Shown here: positions 6,826-15,484 of the stretch, one piece after another | Layout of the letters: every line of letters begins with the position of its first letter | How positions within the stretch are numbered: the first letter of the stretch is position 1 | Origin: Flavobacteriaceae bacterium R38 | Lineage (GTDB): Bacteria; Bacteroidota; Bacteroidia; Flavobacteriales; Flavobacteriaceae | Direction of reading: 5' to 3' | Assembly (NCBI GenBank): GCA_009901575.1 | Contig: WXYP01000004.1 | Location: 479,050 to 543,049, forward strand | DNA length: 64,000 nt | Notes under the pieces: generated by a model | The model's input: only the letters and a program-made list of their open reading frames with translations | Database searches by the model: none | Told to the model about the DNA's origin: nothing | Position numbers and translations under genes: made by a program

Positions 6826-9636
6826 ATGTTGTGGTATAAATCAGTTAGAGTTTTTTGTTTTTTAATGCTAATGTTGCTTCCTGTTAGTTTGGTTATTGGA
6901 CAGGAATTTTCACCTTTAGAAGTATTTACAGCCAAAGATTATAATGCGGGTAATCAAAACTGGTCTATAGCTCAAGCCAATAATAAAACCATTTTTATAG
7001 CCAACAATAAGGGGCTGCTGGAATATAACGGAGCACGATGGAATTTGTATGCTACCCAGAATCAGGCAATCATTCGTTCTGTTGCAGTGATTGATGATAA
7101 AGTGTATACTGGTAGCTATATGGATTTTGGTTTCTGGGAACGAAACGCTTTTGGAAATCTTGAATATACATCTTTGAATGATGCTTTAGAAGAAGATTTC
7201 ATACAAGATGAAGAGTTTTGGAATATTATTCCTATGGAAGAATGGATTTTATTTCAATCTTTAGACCGGTTGTATATATTCAATACAAAGACTAATAGTT
7301 TTAGGATTTTAAATTCTGATTCCCGGATAACCAAGGTATATAATGTCAACGGAATTATTTATTTCCAACGTCTTACCGAAGGATTGTATAAGATTGAAAA
7401 TGGAAGAGCCGTACTGGCTTCTAATGATCCTATTGTAACTGATAATGAAATAATTAATGTGTTCGATGTTAATGGTAAGTTATTAGTACTCACAAAACAA
7501 AATGGTTTTTATTGGTTTGAAGGTAACTCCCTTGAAAGATGGAATACAGATGCTCGTGAGCTTCTGTCTAAAGTAAGTGTTTACAGCGCGATTCAATTAC
7601 GCAACGGGAACTTTATTTTAGGAACAATATCAGATGGAATTATTAAGATTACCAAAGATGGGAAGCTTCTATTCTGGATGAATCAAGAAGACGGATTGTC
7701 TAATAATACTGTGCTAACCTTATTTGAAGATAATTCTGAAAATGTCTGGATAGGACTGGATAATGGTGTTGATGTTTTAAACCTTAAATCTCCGTATAAA
7801 GTATATAATGATAGAAATGGAAAGTTAGGAACCATATATACTTCGGCTAAAACAGAAAAGTATCTGTACCTGGGTACCAATCAAGGACTTTTTTACAGGT
7901 CAATAGATTCTGAAAAAGATTTTGAACTGGTTCCTGGTACTCAAGGCCAGGTATGGGTATTAAAAATGATTGACGATACATTATTATGCGGGCATGATAA
8001 TGGAACATATCAGATTTTTGAAGAACAAGCGGTCAAAATTGCTTCAGAAAATGGTACCTGGGATATTAAAACTATTGCACAAAACCCTAACATATTACTT
8101 CAGGGGAATTACAATGGGTTATCACTTTTAGAATTTAAAGATGGGCAATGGGGTTTTAAGCAAAAAGTAAAAGGGTTTGACATTTCATCCCGGTATTTTG
8201 AATTTTCCAAACCTAATGAACTACTTGTAAGTCATGAATATAGAGGTGTTTTTAAATTAAAACTTAATGATAATCTTCAGGAAGTAACTTCTTATACTCA
8301 AGATGAAGTACCAAAGAGTATTGGTTCCAGTTTATTTAAATATAATGACAAGGTTATGTATGCTACCAATGAAGGTATTTATAGTTATCAAGACAATACT
8401 TTTGCTAAAGATAGCTTGCTTCAAGACTATTTTAATGCAGAGAACTATGTTTCAGGTAAATTGATCTTCGATACTTCCAAAAAACGCCTTTGGGCATTTT
8501 ATAATAATCAAATAGTGTATGTAGAGCCGGGAAATTTAACAGAAGAACTTCAGATAAATAACATAGATTTACCAGCAACCCTTAGAAAGAGCAACTCAGG
8601 TTTTGAAAACATTTTGTCGCTTAGCGATGATTCTTACCTTCTTGGAACTACAGAAGGATATATCATCATAGATTTGCAAAAGTCAGAGTCAAAAGATTAT
8701 GATGTACGTATAGATAAGGTGTCTTTTGGTGCTTTTAACCAAGATCAGACAAACTTAAAGTTTAATGATAATCCCAAATTAAAAAATCAAGAGAACAATC
8801 TGGAATTTTTATTTAGTGTCTCAGATTATAACAGTTTGACACCTTCCTTTTATCAATATAAGTTAAAAGGTATTTCAAAAAACTGGAGTCCGTGGTCAGA
8901 AGACACTAGTGTTTTGTTTGAGAATTTGCCTTATGGTGATTATACTTTTGAGGTCAGGGCTAAAGTTGGAGATTCTGTTACAGATAATATAGCTTCATAC
9001 ACTTTTTCAATAGAAAAACCCTGGCATTTAAAACCTCTGGCAATTGTAGGGTATGTATTATTTTTTATCATGATTATAGGTCTTATTTTATTTCTTAATA
9101 CCAGGTACTATAAAAAACAACAAGCAGTATTGTTAACCAAAAAAGAACGGGAATTAGAATATAAAGAAATAGAAAACCAACGCCAGCAGGTTGAGTTTAA
9201 GAATCAAAACCTACAACAAGATATAGAAAACAAGAACAGAGAACTAGGGATGGCTACTATGAATTTAGTGAAGCGAAATGAGTTGTTGAATGATATTAAA
9301 ACAGAATTATCAAAAACTAAAACTGAAAAAGATATCAAAAATGTAATTAAACTCATTGATAAAAACCTCAATGATTCTAAAGACTGGAAACTATTTGAAG
9401 AAGCATTTAATAACGTTGATAAAGATTTTTTAAAGCGAATAAAGAAAATTCATCCATCCTTAACTCCTAACGATTTGAAACTTTGTGCCTATTTAAGATT
9501 GAATTTATCGTCTAAAGAAGTAGCTCCTCTACTCAACATATCGCATCGAAGTGTTGAGGTAAAACGATATCGTTTGCGTAAAAAGATGAATTTATCGCAC
9601 GAATCCAGCTTAACAAATTATATTTTGGAAATTTAA
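6826..9636 (+). CDS. Triple-Tyr propeller sensor with LuxR-type HTH (one-component regulator)
   Basis: The signal peptide (MLWYKSVRVFCFLMLMLL... ending IGQ) is followed by about 620 residues of beta-propeller repeats with motifs such as LFEDNSENVWIGLDNG, the two-component-regulator propeller type. Next come a Y_Y_Y domain (about 650-730; YQYKLKGISKNW... LPYGDYTFEVRA), one membrane helix (about 740-762), a coiled coil (about 770-860) and a C-terminal LuxR-like helix-turn-helix (about 875-930; LSSKEVAPLLNISHRSVEVKRYRLRKK). There is no kinase or receiver domain, so this is not a hybrid two-component system. It appears to couple periplasmic ligand sensing directly to DNA binding at the membrane. 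Its position just before the glucan operon makes it the likely regulator of that operon. Confidence 0.92.
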   Translation: MLWYKSVRVFCFLMLMLLPVSLVIGQEFSPLEVFTAKDYNAGNQNWSIAQANNKTIFIANNKGLLEYNGARWNLYATQNQAIIRSVAVIDDKVYTGSYMDFGFWERNAFGNLEYTSLNDALEEDFIQDEEFWNIIPMEEWILFQSLDRLYIFNTKTNSFRILNSDSRITKVYNVNGIIYFQRLTEGLYKIENGRAVLASNDPIVTDNEIINVFDVNGKLLVLTKQNGFYWFEGNSLERWNTDARELLSKVSVYSAIQLRNGNFILGTISDGIIKITKDGKLLFWMNQEDGLSNNTVLTLFEDNSENVWIGLDNGVDVLNLKSPYKVYNDRNGKLGTIYTSAKTEKYLYLGTNQGLFYRSIDSEKDFELVPGTQGQVWVLKMIDDTLLCGHDNGTYQIFEEQAVKIASENGTWDIKTIAQNPNILLQGNYNGLSLLEFKDGQWGFKQKVKGFDISSRYFEFSKPNELLVSHEYRGVFKLKLNDNLQEVTSYTQDEVPKSIGSSLFKYNDKVMYATNEGIYSYQDNTFAKDSLLQDYFNAENYVSGKLIFDTSKKRLWAFYNNQIVYVEPGNLTEELQINNIDLPATLRKSNSGFENILSLSDDSYLLGTTEGYIIIDLQKSESKDYDVRIDKVSFGAFNQDQTNLKFNDNPKLKNQENNLEFLFSVSDYNSLTPSFYQYKLKGISKNWSPWSEDTSVLFENLPYGDYTFEVRAKVGDSVTDNIASYTFSIEKPWHLKPLAIVGYVLFFIMIIGLILFLNTRYYKKQQAVLLTKKERELEYKEIENQRQQVEFKNQNLQQDIENKNRELGMATMNLVKRNELLNDIKTELSKTKTEKDIKNVIKLIDKNLNDSKDWKLFEEAFNNVDKDFLKRIKKIHPSLTPNDLKLCAYLRLNLSSKEVAPLLNISHRSVEVKRYRLRKKMNLSHESSLTNYILEI

Positions 9637-9949
9637 GACAACAACATTTCACTTTTTCAACACAACATTACCTATACAAAATTGTTTTTTTATGCTTTTT
9701 TATTGACCTCAGATCACCTTTACATCCTTTCTTTTCCTTGTTATTAGGCTTGCTTTTAACAATTTCTCAATTTTAACATCTTTTTTTTGAGATGTATGTT
9801 TTTTATTGAGGTGTTTTTTAACGTATCCGCATTAATTAACGCTATTTTTACATTAATCTTAAATTTCGAGAGCACCATCCTTACTATAAAGAAACTGAGA
9901 ATTTACACATGACTGATCAGTTGGTGTTGTATAATTAAAAATATAAGGA
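9637..9949. promoter_or_regulatory. Intergenic regulatory region before the beta-glucan operon
   Basis: This 313-bp AT-rich stretch contains no gene. A short hairpin (ACATCT / AGATGT, 9776-9795) followed by T-rich sequence may terminate the regulator transcript. TATTTTTA at 9843-9850 is one base off the -7 consensus. A perfect 10-bp palindrome ACTGATCAGT lies at 9912-9921, 28 bp before the operon start, and could be a regulator site. None of these is proven. A long leader of about 90 nt would result from the weak -7 box. Confidence 0.4.
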
Positions 9950-12900
9950 ATGAAGAAAATTAGCATTGGGATTTTAGCGATCCTTTATTCAACTATCATT
10001 TTTTCGCAAGCTCAAAGTGTATCTATTAAAGAAGATAACACAGGGAAACAGCTTATGGTAGATGGTAAAAGTTTTATCATTAATGGTATGAATTGGGATT
10101 ATGTTCCCATTGGAACTAATTACTCTTATAATTTTTGGGGACAATCAGATAGTTTTATTAAGACTGCACTTGATACAGAAATGGGGCTTCTTAAGAATAT
10201 GGGAGTAAATGTAATTAGGGTGTATACAGGAATACAACCAAAATGGGTACAATACATCTATGAAAATTACGGTATCTACACCATGCTGAATCATTCTTTT
10301 GGACGCTACGGTTTAACAATAAATGGAGCCTGGGTTCCAAATACCGAATATTCAGATCCTGCAACCAGAGAATTTTTACTACAGGAAGTTGTTAAGATGA
10401 CTCAGGAATTTAAGGATACTCCGGGACTATTATTATTCATGTTAGGAAATGAAAATAATTACGGATTATCATGGGGAGGTGCAGAAACAGAAGATATTCC
10501 TATAGAAGACAATCCTCAAATCAGGGCACGTGCAACAGCAATGTATAAACTGATGAATGAGGCCATATTAAAGATGAAAGAAATAGACAGTAATCACCCG
10601 TTGGCTATATGTAATGGAGATTTATTGTATCTGGACTTAGTAGCAGAGCACTGTAAAGATATTGATATATATGCCACGAACATGTATCGTGGTCAATCTT
10701 TTGGAGATGCTTTTGATAGAGTTAAAAACGAGTTGAATAAACCTATCATGTTTGCTGAGTTTGGTTCAGATGCTTTTAATGCACTTACCAATAGAGAAGA
10801 TCAAAAAATGCAGGCTTTCTACATGGTAGAAAACTGGAAAGAAATATATGCAAATGCTGCCGGACTTGGAAAAGCGGGAAACTCTATTGGTGGTTTTACA
10901 TTCCAATGGGCAGATGGATGGTGGAAAAAAGGACAAACCAAAGATTTAGACATTCACAACACAGAAGCTAGTTGGTTAAGCGGCGGATATACTTTAGATA
11001 CCGAAAATGGATCTAATAATATGAATGAAGAGTGGTTTGGAGTTTGCGCAAAAGGAAGAACAGATGCAAGAGGTTTTTATGAATTATACCCAAGAGCTTC
11101 GTATTATGCTTTAAAGCAAGCGCACCAATTAAATCCGTATGCAGAAGGTGTAGATCAGACTTTTGTTCAGAATTATTTTAAGAACATCAGTTTGGTAGAT
11201 GCAGTTCTTCGTGCAAGAGGCGATAAAGCTGCTCTTGGAGGAGGAGATTCAGAAAAACTTAGAATTAGCAGGCTATCTGCTCAATTTACAACGTTTAATA
11301 CAGGGGGGAGCTTAATCACCACACCAGACAGTCCGGATCCTGAAAATCCTAATCAGTTTCCTGATCAATTAGGGTTTGACCGTTTGGAATCTTATTTTAT
11401 TGGAGTAGAAGGAAGGCCTGCACCTAATATGCGTGCTAATGTTGAGTTGAATATTACTGGTAATGTTGCTCGAAATCCTATAGATGAAATTTTCTATGAG
11501 AACAGAGCGCGACCTATTACTGTTCAAGGGCAAGATGGAGAAGATATTATTATAAATGATAACAACAGGGTTGCAGTATACAGGGCAGAATTTGAATGGA
11601 ATGCAAAAGACTTTGATTTACGCGGCTTCTTTAGAACGGGTCATTATCATTGGGGATATGAAGGAGATTTCTTTGGGTTATATCCTGAAGCGAATTATGG
11701 TCCTAATCTGGATATTTACAATGGTGAAATATCTGGAGTAGAAATTGATGGGAAAAGAGCTTTAAAAGGATTAAAAGCAGCAATCGGACCACAAATCTGG
11801 TGGGGAGCAAATCCGGCGGCAATATTTAAGTACCGTAAAAACTACAAAGGTTTTGACATTACTGGTATTTACCACAGAGATTTTGAAACAGATATCATAT
11901 TAGATGAAAACGGTACTCGTGTTTTAGACCAAAACCAGGTATTAAGTGGTATAATACCTCCATTCCCAACAGAAAGAGCTACGCTGGTAGTAGAAAAAGA
12001 CTTTGGCAAATTTGGATTTGCAGTAGGAGGAATTTGGGCAGGAAATCCGCTTAACGGATTATCATTTCAAGATGTTAGAGGTACTCCCGGAAATTATGTG
12101 GTTTTTGAAGATAGGATTCAGTCTAGTGATAATTGGGGTGGAAAGGTTAAAGCAACTTATGAAGGAGGAAGATTTAATTGGTATGGTCAGGCTGCCTATA
12201 TGGGATTAGTTGCCAATGGTGGAGCAGATCAAACACAAACATTTACAGGATGGAAATTGAAAGATACGGGAAGTGGTAACCAGGTAAATGTATTATCCGG
12301 ATTTACGTATTCTACCGGGAATTTCCAAATAGCACCAAACTTTTTATATCAAAAACCTTTGGTAGATGCAATTCCAAATGATGTTCAGGGACCCGGACGC
12401 TTAAGAAATGTGATCGATGATCCGTTTGCCGTACGTGCAAATCGTGAGACTACAGCCGGAGAGATATTATTTACCTATGATCCAACACCAGGAACATGGA
12501 TGTATGAGTGGGATAACGATAGGGCAGAAGATGCTAAATTTGCAATGAATTTAGGCTTTGTATACAGACACTTACCCACTACTCAAGATGCACATATTGG
12601 TTTCTTAGCCAACAGGCAGTTTTTTGCATTCCCAAATTCTGCACCTGCCGAAGACCTTTGGGAAATAAACTCTAGAATAGTATCAAAACTTACTCCGGAT
12701 TTTGGAATTATCGGTAATTTCTATTATGGAAACGGACAAGGGAACGGAGATAGTGACCGATTAATCAGACGTTTTGGAGCTAATATCAAAGCGATCTATA
12801 AAAAAATAAAATTCGATTCGCATGTTAAAGTAAATGATTGGGGACCATTTGATTTTCATAGAGATTTTAACTTGACATTTCCGCTACAACTTATGTTGGA

Positions 12901-13123
12901 TGTTTCTACCAATTTAGGAAAACCAGATTGGTTCATTTTGCCAAGTACAAGAATTGGTATCAGAGGAACATGGAGATCACTTGATGAGTTTTCTCCAAGA
13001 TTTTCTCCTACAGCGATTCCCCCCGGAACATTCCCTCCAATAGCACCCATAAGCCCTGTAGGCTTTGATAATGGTCAGGAATGGGAAATAAGAACGTATG
13101 TACATATTAATATTGGAAAATAA
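9950..13123 (+). CDS. TIM-barrel glycosidase fused to probable outer-membrane beta-barrel
   Basis: The signal peptide (MKKISIGILAILYSTIIFSQA) is followed by a clan GH-A-type TIM barrel, residues about 30-390. The putative acid/base is Glu168 (LGNENNYG) and the putative nucleophile Glu270 (FAEFGSD). It resembles GH2 TIM-barrel or GH5/GH72-like enzymes, and the exact family is uncertain. From about residue 470 to the end (1057) the sequence consists of alternating amphipathic strands rich in aromatic residues and Gly, such as AEFEWNAKDFDLRGFFRTG and VEKDFGKFGFAVGGIWAG, with a final strand EIRTYVHINIGK. That pattern fits an outer-membrane beta-barrel of a dozen or more strands. It is the first gene of a glucan operon lacking SusC/SusD, so it may display the enzyme at the outer membrane, form a pore, or both. 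The barrel and pore are inference. Confidence 0.75.
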   Translation: MKKISIGILAILYSTIIFSQAQSVSIKEDNTGKQLMVDGKSFIINGMNWDYVPIGTNYSYNFWGQSDSFIKTALDTEMGLLKNMGVNVIRVYTGIQPKWVQYIYENYGIYTMLNHSFGRYGLTINGAWVPNTEYSDPATREFLLQEVVKMTQEFKDTPGLLLFMLGNENNYGLSWGGAETEDIPIEDNPQIRARATAMYKLMNEAILKMKEIDSNHPLAICNGDLLYLDLVAEHCKDIDIYATNMYRGQSFGDAFDRVKNELNKPIMFAEFGSDAFNALTNREDQKMQAFYMVENWKEIYANAAGLGKAGNSIGGFTFQWADGWWKKGQTKDLDIHNTEASWLSGGYTLDTENGSNNMNEEWFGVCAKGRTDARGFYELYPRASYYALKQAHQLNPYAEGVDQTFVQNYFKNISLVDAVLRARGDKAALGGGDSEKLRISRLSAQFTTFNTGGSLITTPDSPDPENPNQFPDQLGFDRLESYFIGVEGRPAPNMRANVELNITGNVARNPIDEIFYENRARPITVQGQDGEDIIINDNNRVAVYRAEFEWNAKDFDLRGFFRTGHYHWGYEGDFFGLYPEANYGPNLDIYNGEISGVEIDGKRALKGLKAAIGPQIWWGANPAAIFKYRKNYKGFDITGIYHRDFETDIILDENGTRVLDQNQVLSGIIPPFPTERATLVVEKDFGKFGFAVGGIWAGNPLNGLSFQDVRGTPGNYVVFEDRIQSSDNWGGKVKATYEGGRFNWYGQAAYMGLVANGGADQTQTFTGWKLKDTGSGNQVNVLSGFTYSTGNFQIAPNFLYQKPLVDAIPNDVQGPGRLRNVIDDPFAVRANRETTAGEILFTYDPTPGTWMYEWDNDRAEDAKFAMNLGFVYRHLPTTQDAHIGFLANRQFFAFPNSAPAEDLWEINSRIVSKLTPDFGIIGNFYYGNGQGNGDSDRLIRRFGANIKAIYKKIKFDSHVKVNDWGPFDFHRDFNLTFPLQLMLDVSTNLGKPDWFILPSTRIGIRGTWRSLDEFSPRFSPTAIPPGTFPPIAPISPVGFDNGQEWEIRTYVHINIGK

Positions 13124-13129
13124 GATATC

Positions 13130-14539
13130 ATGGAAAATAAAGTATATAAGATTTCAAAATTAATAGCTTTACTAAGCCTGGGGCTTACAGTTTTTCTGGC
13201 TAGTTGTGAAAGAGAGTTTTCAGATGATGTGGAATTTGCTACGTTTCCGCCAAATGGCGATGTTTTTATAGATAATTTTTCTCCGGGGTTGGATTTCTTT
13301 CCCTTTGTAGGTGATGGAGCCGATCCTCAAGCTTTTAGTGTTGTAAATGACATGGTGTTTTCTGGAACGTCAGCAATGCGTTTTGATGTTCCTAATTTTG
13401 GTGATGGCTTTGTCGGGGCTGCATTTAATACCACTGCAAATAGAGATCTGTCAGAATTTGATGCATTGACCTTTTATGCCAAAGCTTCTCAAGGCGCAAC
13501 TATTAATGAAATAGGTTTTGGTGTTAATGCCGCTAACGGGAATCGATTCCAAGCTGCTGTAAGTGGGCTTGAAATAAGTACACGATGGGAAAAATATGTT
13601 ATCCCTATTCCTGATGCCTCTAGATTAATCGATGAAACAGGGTTATTATTCTTATCTGAAGGCGCCTCTTTTGAAGGAGATGAAGGTGGGTATATATTTT
13701 GGTTAGATGAAGTTCGCTTTGAAACCCTTGGAACTATTGGACAACCCAGGCCAGCAATATTTTCAGGTCAGGATTTAACAGAACAAGCATTTACAGGGTC
13801 AACGCTTAATGTTACTGGGTTAACATTTACGGCAAATCTTGAATCCGGAGAAAATCAAACTGTTATTGCTGCACCTTCTTATTTCAATTTTGAATCTTCA
13901 AATACAGATGTTGCCATTGTAAACGAATTGGGAGAAATTTCTGTGATAGGAGCAGGAACTACGCAAATTACAGCAATTTTAAATGGAGTATTAGCAGAGG
14001 GGTCACTTGAAATAACCTCCACAGGTGGGTTACCATTTGCTCCAACACCCACAGTACCCGAAGCTAATGTAAGATCTATATTTAGTGACGCTTACACAAA
14101 TGCAACAGCAAGTAATTTTACACCAAATTTTGGAGGCTCAACTACTGAGACTTCAATAGTGTCTAATAACGGAGATAATATATTAACCTATACAAATAAC
14201 AATTTTACAGGAATAATTTTCGAAAACACTGTAGATGCTTCCTCTTTAGGTTTTTTACATGTTGATGTTTTTGTACAGGACGGAACATCATCTGTAGATA
14301 TTCAAATTAGAGACATAGGACCTGATCAGACATTGGAAACCGATGTTAATACAGGCCTCCCTATTGGAGATGATGCAGATTTTAGATTTACATTAAACGG
14401 ATTAACTCAAGGGCAATGGACTTCTTTTGATATTCCTCTGTCGGGAGATCTAGTTAATCAAAGAGATAATCTTGGTGCTTTAATCCTTGTTGGTGGACCT
14501 AATTTTATCTTAGATAATATTTACTTCTTTACGAATTAA
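13130..14539 (+). CDS. Surface glycan-binding lipoprotein with Ig-like domain
   Basis: The lipoprotein signal ends in FLASC (Cys near residue 26). Residues about 40-205 form a beta-sandwich like carbohydrate-binding modules (WEKYVIPIPD..., ending FWLDEVRFE). Residues about 215-300 look like a bacterial Ig-like (BIG2) domain (VIAAPSYFNFESSNTDVAIVNE split by short turns). Residues about 305-469 form a second CBM-like sandwich ending FILDNIYFF. No catalytic residues were seen. It starts 6 bp after the barrel-fusion gene, so it is in the same operon. It probably captures beta-glucan at the cell surface, in the place SusE/F-type proteins take in classical loci. Confidence 0.8.
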   Translation: MENKVYKISKLIALLSLGLTVFLASCEREFSDDVEFATFPPNGDVFIDNFSPGLDFFPFVGDGADPQAFSVVNDMVFSGTSAMRFDVPNFGDGFVGAAFNTTANRDLSEFDALTFYAKASQGATINEIGFGVNAANGNRFQAAVSGLEISTRWEKYVIPIPDASRLIDETGLLFLSEGASFEGDEGGYIFWLDEVRFETLGTIGQPRPAIFSGQDLTEQAFTGSTLNVTGLTFTANLESGENQTVIAAPSYFNFESSNTDVAIVNELGEISVIGAGTTQITAILNGVLAEGSLEITSTGGLPFAPTPTVPEANVRSIFSDAYTNATASNFTPNFGGSTTETSIVSNNGDNILTYTNNNFTGIIFENTVDASSLGFLHVDVFVQDGTSSVDIQIRDIGPDQTLETDVNTGLPIGDDADFRFTLNGLTQGQWTSFDIPLSGDLVNQRDNLGALILVGGPNFILDNIYFFTN

Positions 14540-14585
14540 AAAAGTATAAATGGTGTACTATGAAAAATGAGAAAAACTTAAAAAA

Positions 14586-15458
14586 ATGATGATGAAAACA
14601 AATTATATTAAGTATGTGTTAGTCTTGAGTCTTGTTATTTTATTTAGTTGTGAGACCGATGAAGGACAAACAGTTGCTACCTTAAATACTTTAGTAATGG
14701 CTGAAGAATTTAATGTAGATGGAGCTCCGAATAGTGAACTATGGAATTTTGATATGGGAAATTCCATAAACGGATGGGGAAATAATGAACTACAATATTA
14801 TACAGATCGTCCTGAAAATGTTGTAGTTGAAAATGGAGTTCTTATCATCACTGCTCAACAAGAATCTTTTGATAATTTTCAATTTACTTCTGCTAGAATT
14901 AATACCAGAGATAAATTTGAATTTCAGTTTGGAAGAGTTGAAGCCAGGATTCAACTTCCTGTAGGTGTTGGTATGTGGCCAGCCTTTTGGATGTTAGGAG
15001 CCAATTGGGAACCATTAGAAGGTGATGATGACCCTACTACAGTTGCATGGCCTGCTCCAGGAGAAATAGATATTATGGAGTACAGAGGCTTTGAACCTAC
15101 TATTGTACATGGCAGTATGCATGCTCCGGGTTTCTCAGGCGCTAATGCGCTTACAAAAACCTTTCGAATCCCAAATGACAGGCTAGATTCCGGATTTCAT
15201 ATTTATGGTATCGAATGGTCACCAGATGCTGTCAATTTTTATATAGACGACGTATTGTACAATCAAATAACCAGAGCTCAGGCAGAAGAAATTGAGGGAG
15301 CTAACTGGGTATTTGATGATGAAGATCAAGAATTTTTTATCCTACTAAACTTAGCTGTTGGTGGAGATTTTGTTCAAAATCCAAGTAGCGCAGACATAAT
15401 AAACTCAGGAGCATTACCTCAAAGAATGCTTGTAGATTATATAAGAGTTTATCAATAA
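14586..15458 (+). CDS. GH16 endo-beta-1,3-glucanase (laminarinase), lipoprotein
   Basis: The lipoprotein signal ends LFSC. The start is at 14586 or the ATG at 14592, both giving the same signal. The GH16 catalytic signature GEIDIMEYRG is present: nucleophile Glu160, Asp162 and acid/base Glu165. Other family marks are a substrate-groove segment (FGRVEARIQLPVGVGMWPAFWM) and the late strand FILLNLAVGGDF. The 290-aa length is that of a single-domain laminarinase. The family cuts internal beta-1,3 (or mixed-linkage) glucosidic bonds. It lies between two glycan-binding lipoproteins, so it probably acts at the cell surface producing oligosaccharides. Confidence 0.92.
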   Translation: MMMKTNYIKYVLVLSLVILFSCETDEGQTVATLNTLVMAEEFNVDGAPNSELWNFDMGNSINGWGNNELQYYTDRPENVVVENGVLIITAQQESFDNFQFTSARINTRDKFEFQFGRVEARIQLPVGVGMWPAFWMLGANWEPLEGDDDPTTVAWPAPGEIDIMEYRGFEPTIVHGSMHAPGFSGANALTKTFRIPNDRLDSGFHIYGIEWSPDAVNFYIDDVLYNQITRAQAEEIEGANWVFDDEDQEFFILLNLAVGGDFVQNPSSADIINSGALPQRMLVDYIRVYQ

Positions 15459-15484
15459 ATAAGAACTAATTAAATTAGAATCAA

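Noticed and set aside
9950..13123. Considered as a SusC-like TonB-dependent transporter
   Set aside because: There is no plug domain, no TonB box and no CarboxypepD-like region; the N-terminus is a glycosidase barrel.
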